64,000 bases of DNA, taken from Trueperaceae bacterium. GTDB taxonomy: Bacteria > Deinococcota > Deinococci > Deinococcales > Trueperaceae. Numbering within the stretch: position 1 is the stretch's first letter; each line of letters starts with the position of its first letter. The translations under genes were made by a program, and so were the position numbers. The notes under the pieces were generated by a model. That model did not search any database, was not told the origin of the DNA, and saw only the letters and a program-made list of their open reading frames with translations. Of the stretch, positions 63,216 through 64,000 are shown piece after piece. Location: the NCBI GenBank assembly GCA_023954415.1, contig JAMLIB010000005.1:124001-188000 (forward strand), in the 5' to 3' direction.

Positions 63216-63842
63216 TCAGGCCGGGCGCAGGCGCGTCAAGCGCCCGTTCGCGTCCGACCACGCCTTCACCGCAGCGCCTAGGGCAGCGGAGGCGCGGCGT
63301 GAGAGGTCGGCGGCCGGCCGCTCCGAACCGGGGGTGAGGAGCACGGGGCGCGCCTCGATGCCGTAGGCGCCGGTCGTGGCCAGCCTGCTCGAGACGGCGT
63401 CGACGCGCCAGTCGTCCTGGAAGAGGGCCTTGACGGCGAGCAAGGCCCCGCGGCGGTTGGACGCTTCGCGCCCGCCGGCAGCGCCCGGCCTCCGCACGAC
63501 GGTCTGGCCCGTCCAGGACAAGGAGTCGTAGACGAGGTCCACCCATTCGTCGAGCAGGTAGTGCTGCGCTATCAGAGGCACGGCCTCCTCCTCGGCCTCC
63601 TCCAGGACGTCCTCGTCCGGGTCGAGCGGGTCCAGCCCCCGGAACAGGGGCGACAGCTTCGCCGGCAGGTTGTTGAGGCTGTAGAACCGTGCCTCGAACG
63701 TCGCCGGCAAGACGATGCCGTGCCACCTGATATCGGCTTCGGCGAGCCGCGCGAGGCTCGCCAGCTCCCACTCCGCCGCGAGCTCGGTCTCCGAGAGGTG
63801 GGCCAAGGAGCCCGTGCCCAGGTACGCGTGTCCGCCATGCAT
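63216..63842 (-). CDS. Hypothetical protein
   Basis: A 208-residue soluble protein I do not recognise. It is moderately acidic (DPLDPDEDVLEEAEEEAVP around 70-90), rich in Leu/Ala, without membrane segments or known motifs. Two Trp-containing helices (DEWVDLVYDSLSWTGQ) are notable. An ATG at 63842 is 5 nt behind a TAACAT box, which supports a real gene. It stands alone between convergent and divergent neighbours. Confidence 0.6.
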   Translation of the reverse strand: MHGGHAYLGTGSLAHLSETELAAEWELASLARLAEADIRWHGIVLPATFEARFYSLNNLPAKLSPLFRGLDPLDPDEDVLEEAEEEAVPLIAQHYLLDEWVDLVYDSLSWTGQTVVRRPGAAGGREASNRRGALLAVKALFQDDWRVDAVSSRLATTGAYGIEARPVLLTPGSERPAADLSRRASAALGAAVKAWSDANGRLTRLRPA

Positions 63843-63847
63843 GCGTC

Positions 63848-63853
63848 ATGTTA
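63848..63853 (-). promoter_or_regulatory. -10 box of the hypothetical gene at 63842
   Basis: TAACAT on the minus strand with a 5-nt gap to the ATG. Confidence 0.4.
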
Positions 63854-63903
63854 GCGCCGTGCGCGACGCATCGCGGCGGTCCGATCCGCGTCCGGGGCCG
63901 TGG

Positions 63904-63909
63904 TAGAGT
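63904..63909 (+). promoter_or_regulatory. -10 box of the gene truncated by the right edge
   Basis: TAGAGT, 6 nt before GTG 63916. Confidence 0.5.
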
Positions 63910-63915
63910 CCCCGC

Positions 63916-64000
63916 GTGAGCCGCGCCATCGTGAAGGGGAGCAGCACCGGCGGCCGCGGGTCGGTAGTGCGGCTGGTCTTGGCCGCGGCCGTCTTCCTAC
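63916..64000 (+). CDS. Start of a secreted or membrane protein (3' truncated by the window)
   Basis: GTG at 63916 opens a frame that stays open to the edge (28 residues). The sequence has a basic N terminus (RAIVK, GGRGSVVR) followed by a hydrophobic run VVRLVLAAAVFL, typical of a signal peptide or first membrane helix. It is supported by a TAGAGT box at leaderless spacing. The product cannot be named. Confidence 0.5.
   Translation, partial: MSRAIVKGSSTGGRGSVVRLVLAAAVFL

Overview
The window is high-GC (about 70%), densely packed bacterial chromosome. Several traits point to the Deinococcota (Deinococcus-Thermus), and I would guess a Trueperaceae-like member. Most transcription units start with a TANNNT -10 box 5-9 nt (usually 6-7) in front of the start codon, meaning leaderless mRNAs. 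NurA and HerA are adjacent, with a HerA P-loop of the form GISGVATKTS. The clpB promoter carries a HAIR-like (HspR-type) operator. A futalosine hydrolase implies the futalosine route to menaquinone. The phylum call is an inference from these traits, because no 16S gene is present.

Layout. 1-6.3 kb: 3' end of serS, gatC, then a leftward five-gene envelope/redox operon with every junction overlapping (YtkA-like lipoprotein, polyferredoxin membrane protein, VanY peptidase, membrane-anchored FixH/YtkA-like protein, DUF554) behind an amidase gene. 6.3-8.8 kb: phoU diverging from a PhoB/PhoR pair, ending in a very strong 18-bp-stem hairpin. 8.8-11.6 kb: membrane protein, glycosyltransferase, patatin. 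11.6-17.3 kb: arginase, zwf-gnd, tyrS, pfkA. 17.4-22.9 kb: the three-gene proton-translocating transhydrogenase, then clpB. 23-29.8 kb: SulP transporter, PIG-L deacetylase, TPR protein, RqcH, class II aldolase. 29.8-35.4 kb (leftward): rplM-rpsI, uppP, then gltX-ftsY-mqnB and a small membrane protein. 35.6-45.3 kb (rightward): a penicillin-acylase-family Ntn hydrolase overlapping nurA-herA, then sbcD-sbcC, a DNA end-resection block. 45.3-52.6 kb: nrdR behind a degenerate SDR protein with an acidic tail, a bactofilin, accD-accA, rpe, thiosulfate sulfurtransferase, class III aminotransferase. 52.8-55.1 kb: RsmJ-like methyltransferase, 3-hydroxyacyl-CoA dehydrogenase, two tRNA-Gln and one tRNA-Ser. 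55.2-64 kb: upp, then wecA-wecB-folP-folK and phosphoesterase-ackA-ROK kinase-UPF0316, a hypothetical gene and the start of a secreted or membrane protein.

Function. Most of the region is central metabolism (glycolysis, oxidative pentose phosphate branch, NADPH balance, fatty-acid initiation, folate), translation (three tRNA ligases, two r-proteins, ftsY, RqcH, three tRNAs) and DNA end processing. There is no phage, IS element, CRISPR array or obvious island. No gene-free stretch exceeds 300 bases. The longest gaps (35391-35608, 54794-55003, 52621-52814) hold promoters, leader hairpins or operator-like dyads, listed separately.

Most informative non-coding signals: the leaderless promoter set, which fixes several start codons; a HAIR-like operator on clpB; an 11-bp-period direct repeat between phoU and phoB; a 33-bp nested dyad embedding the aminotransferase promoter; a small leaderless upstream ORF overlapping accD; and an rplM leader hairpin.
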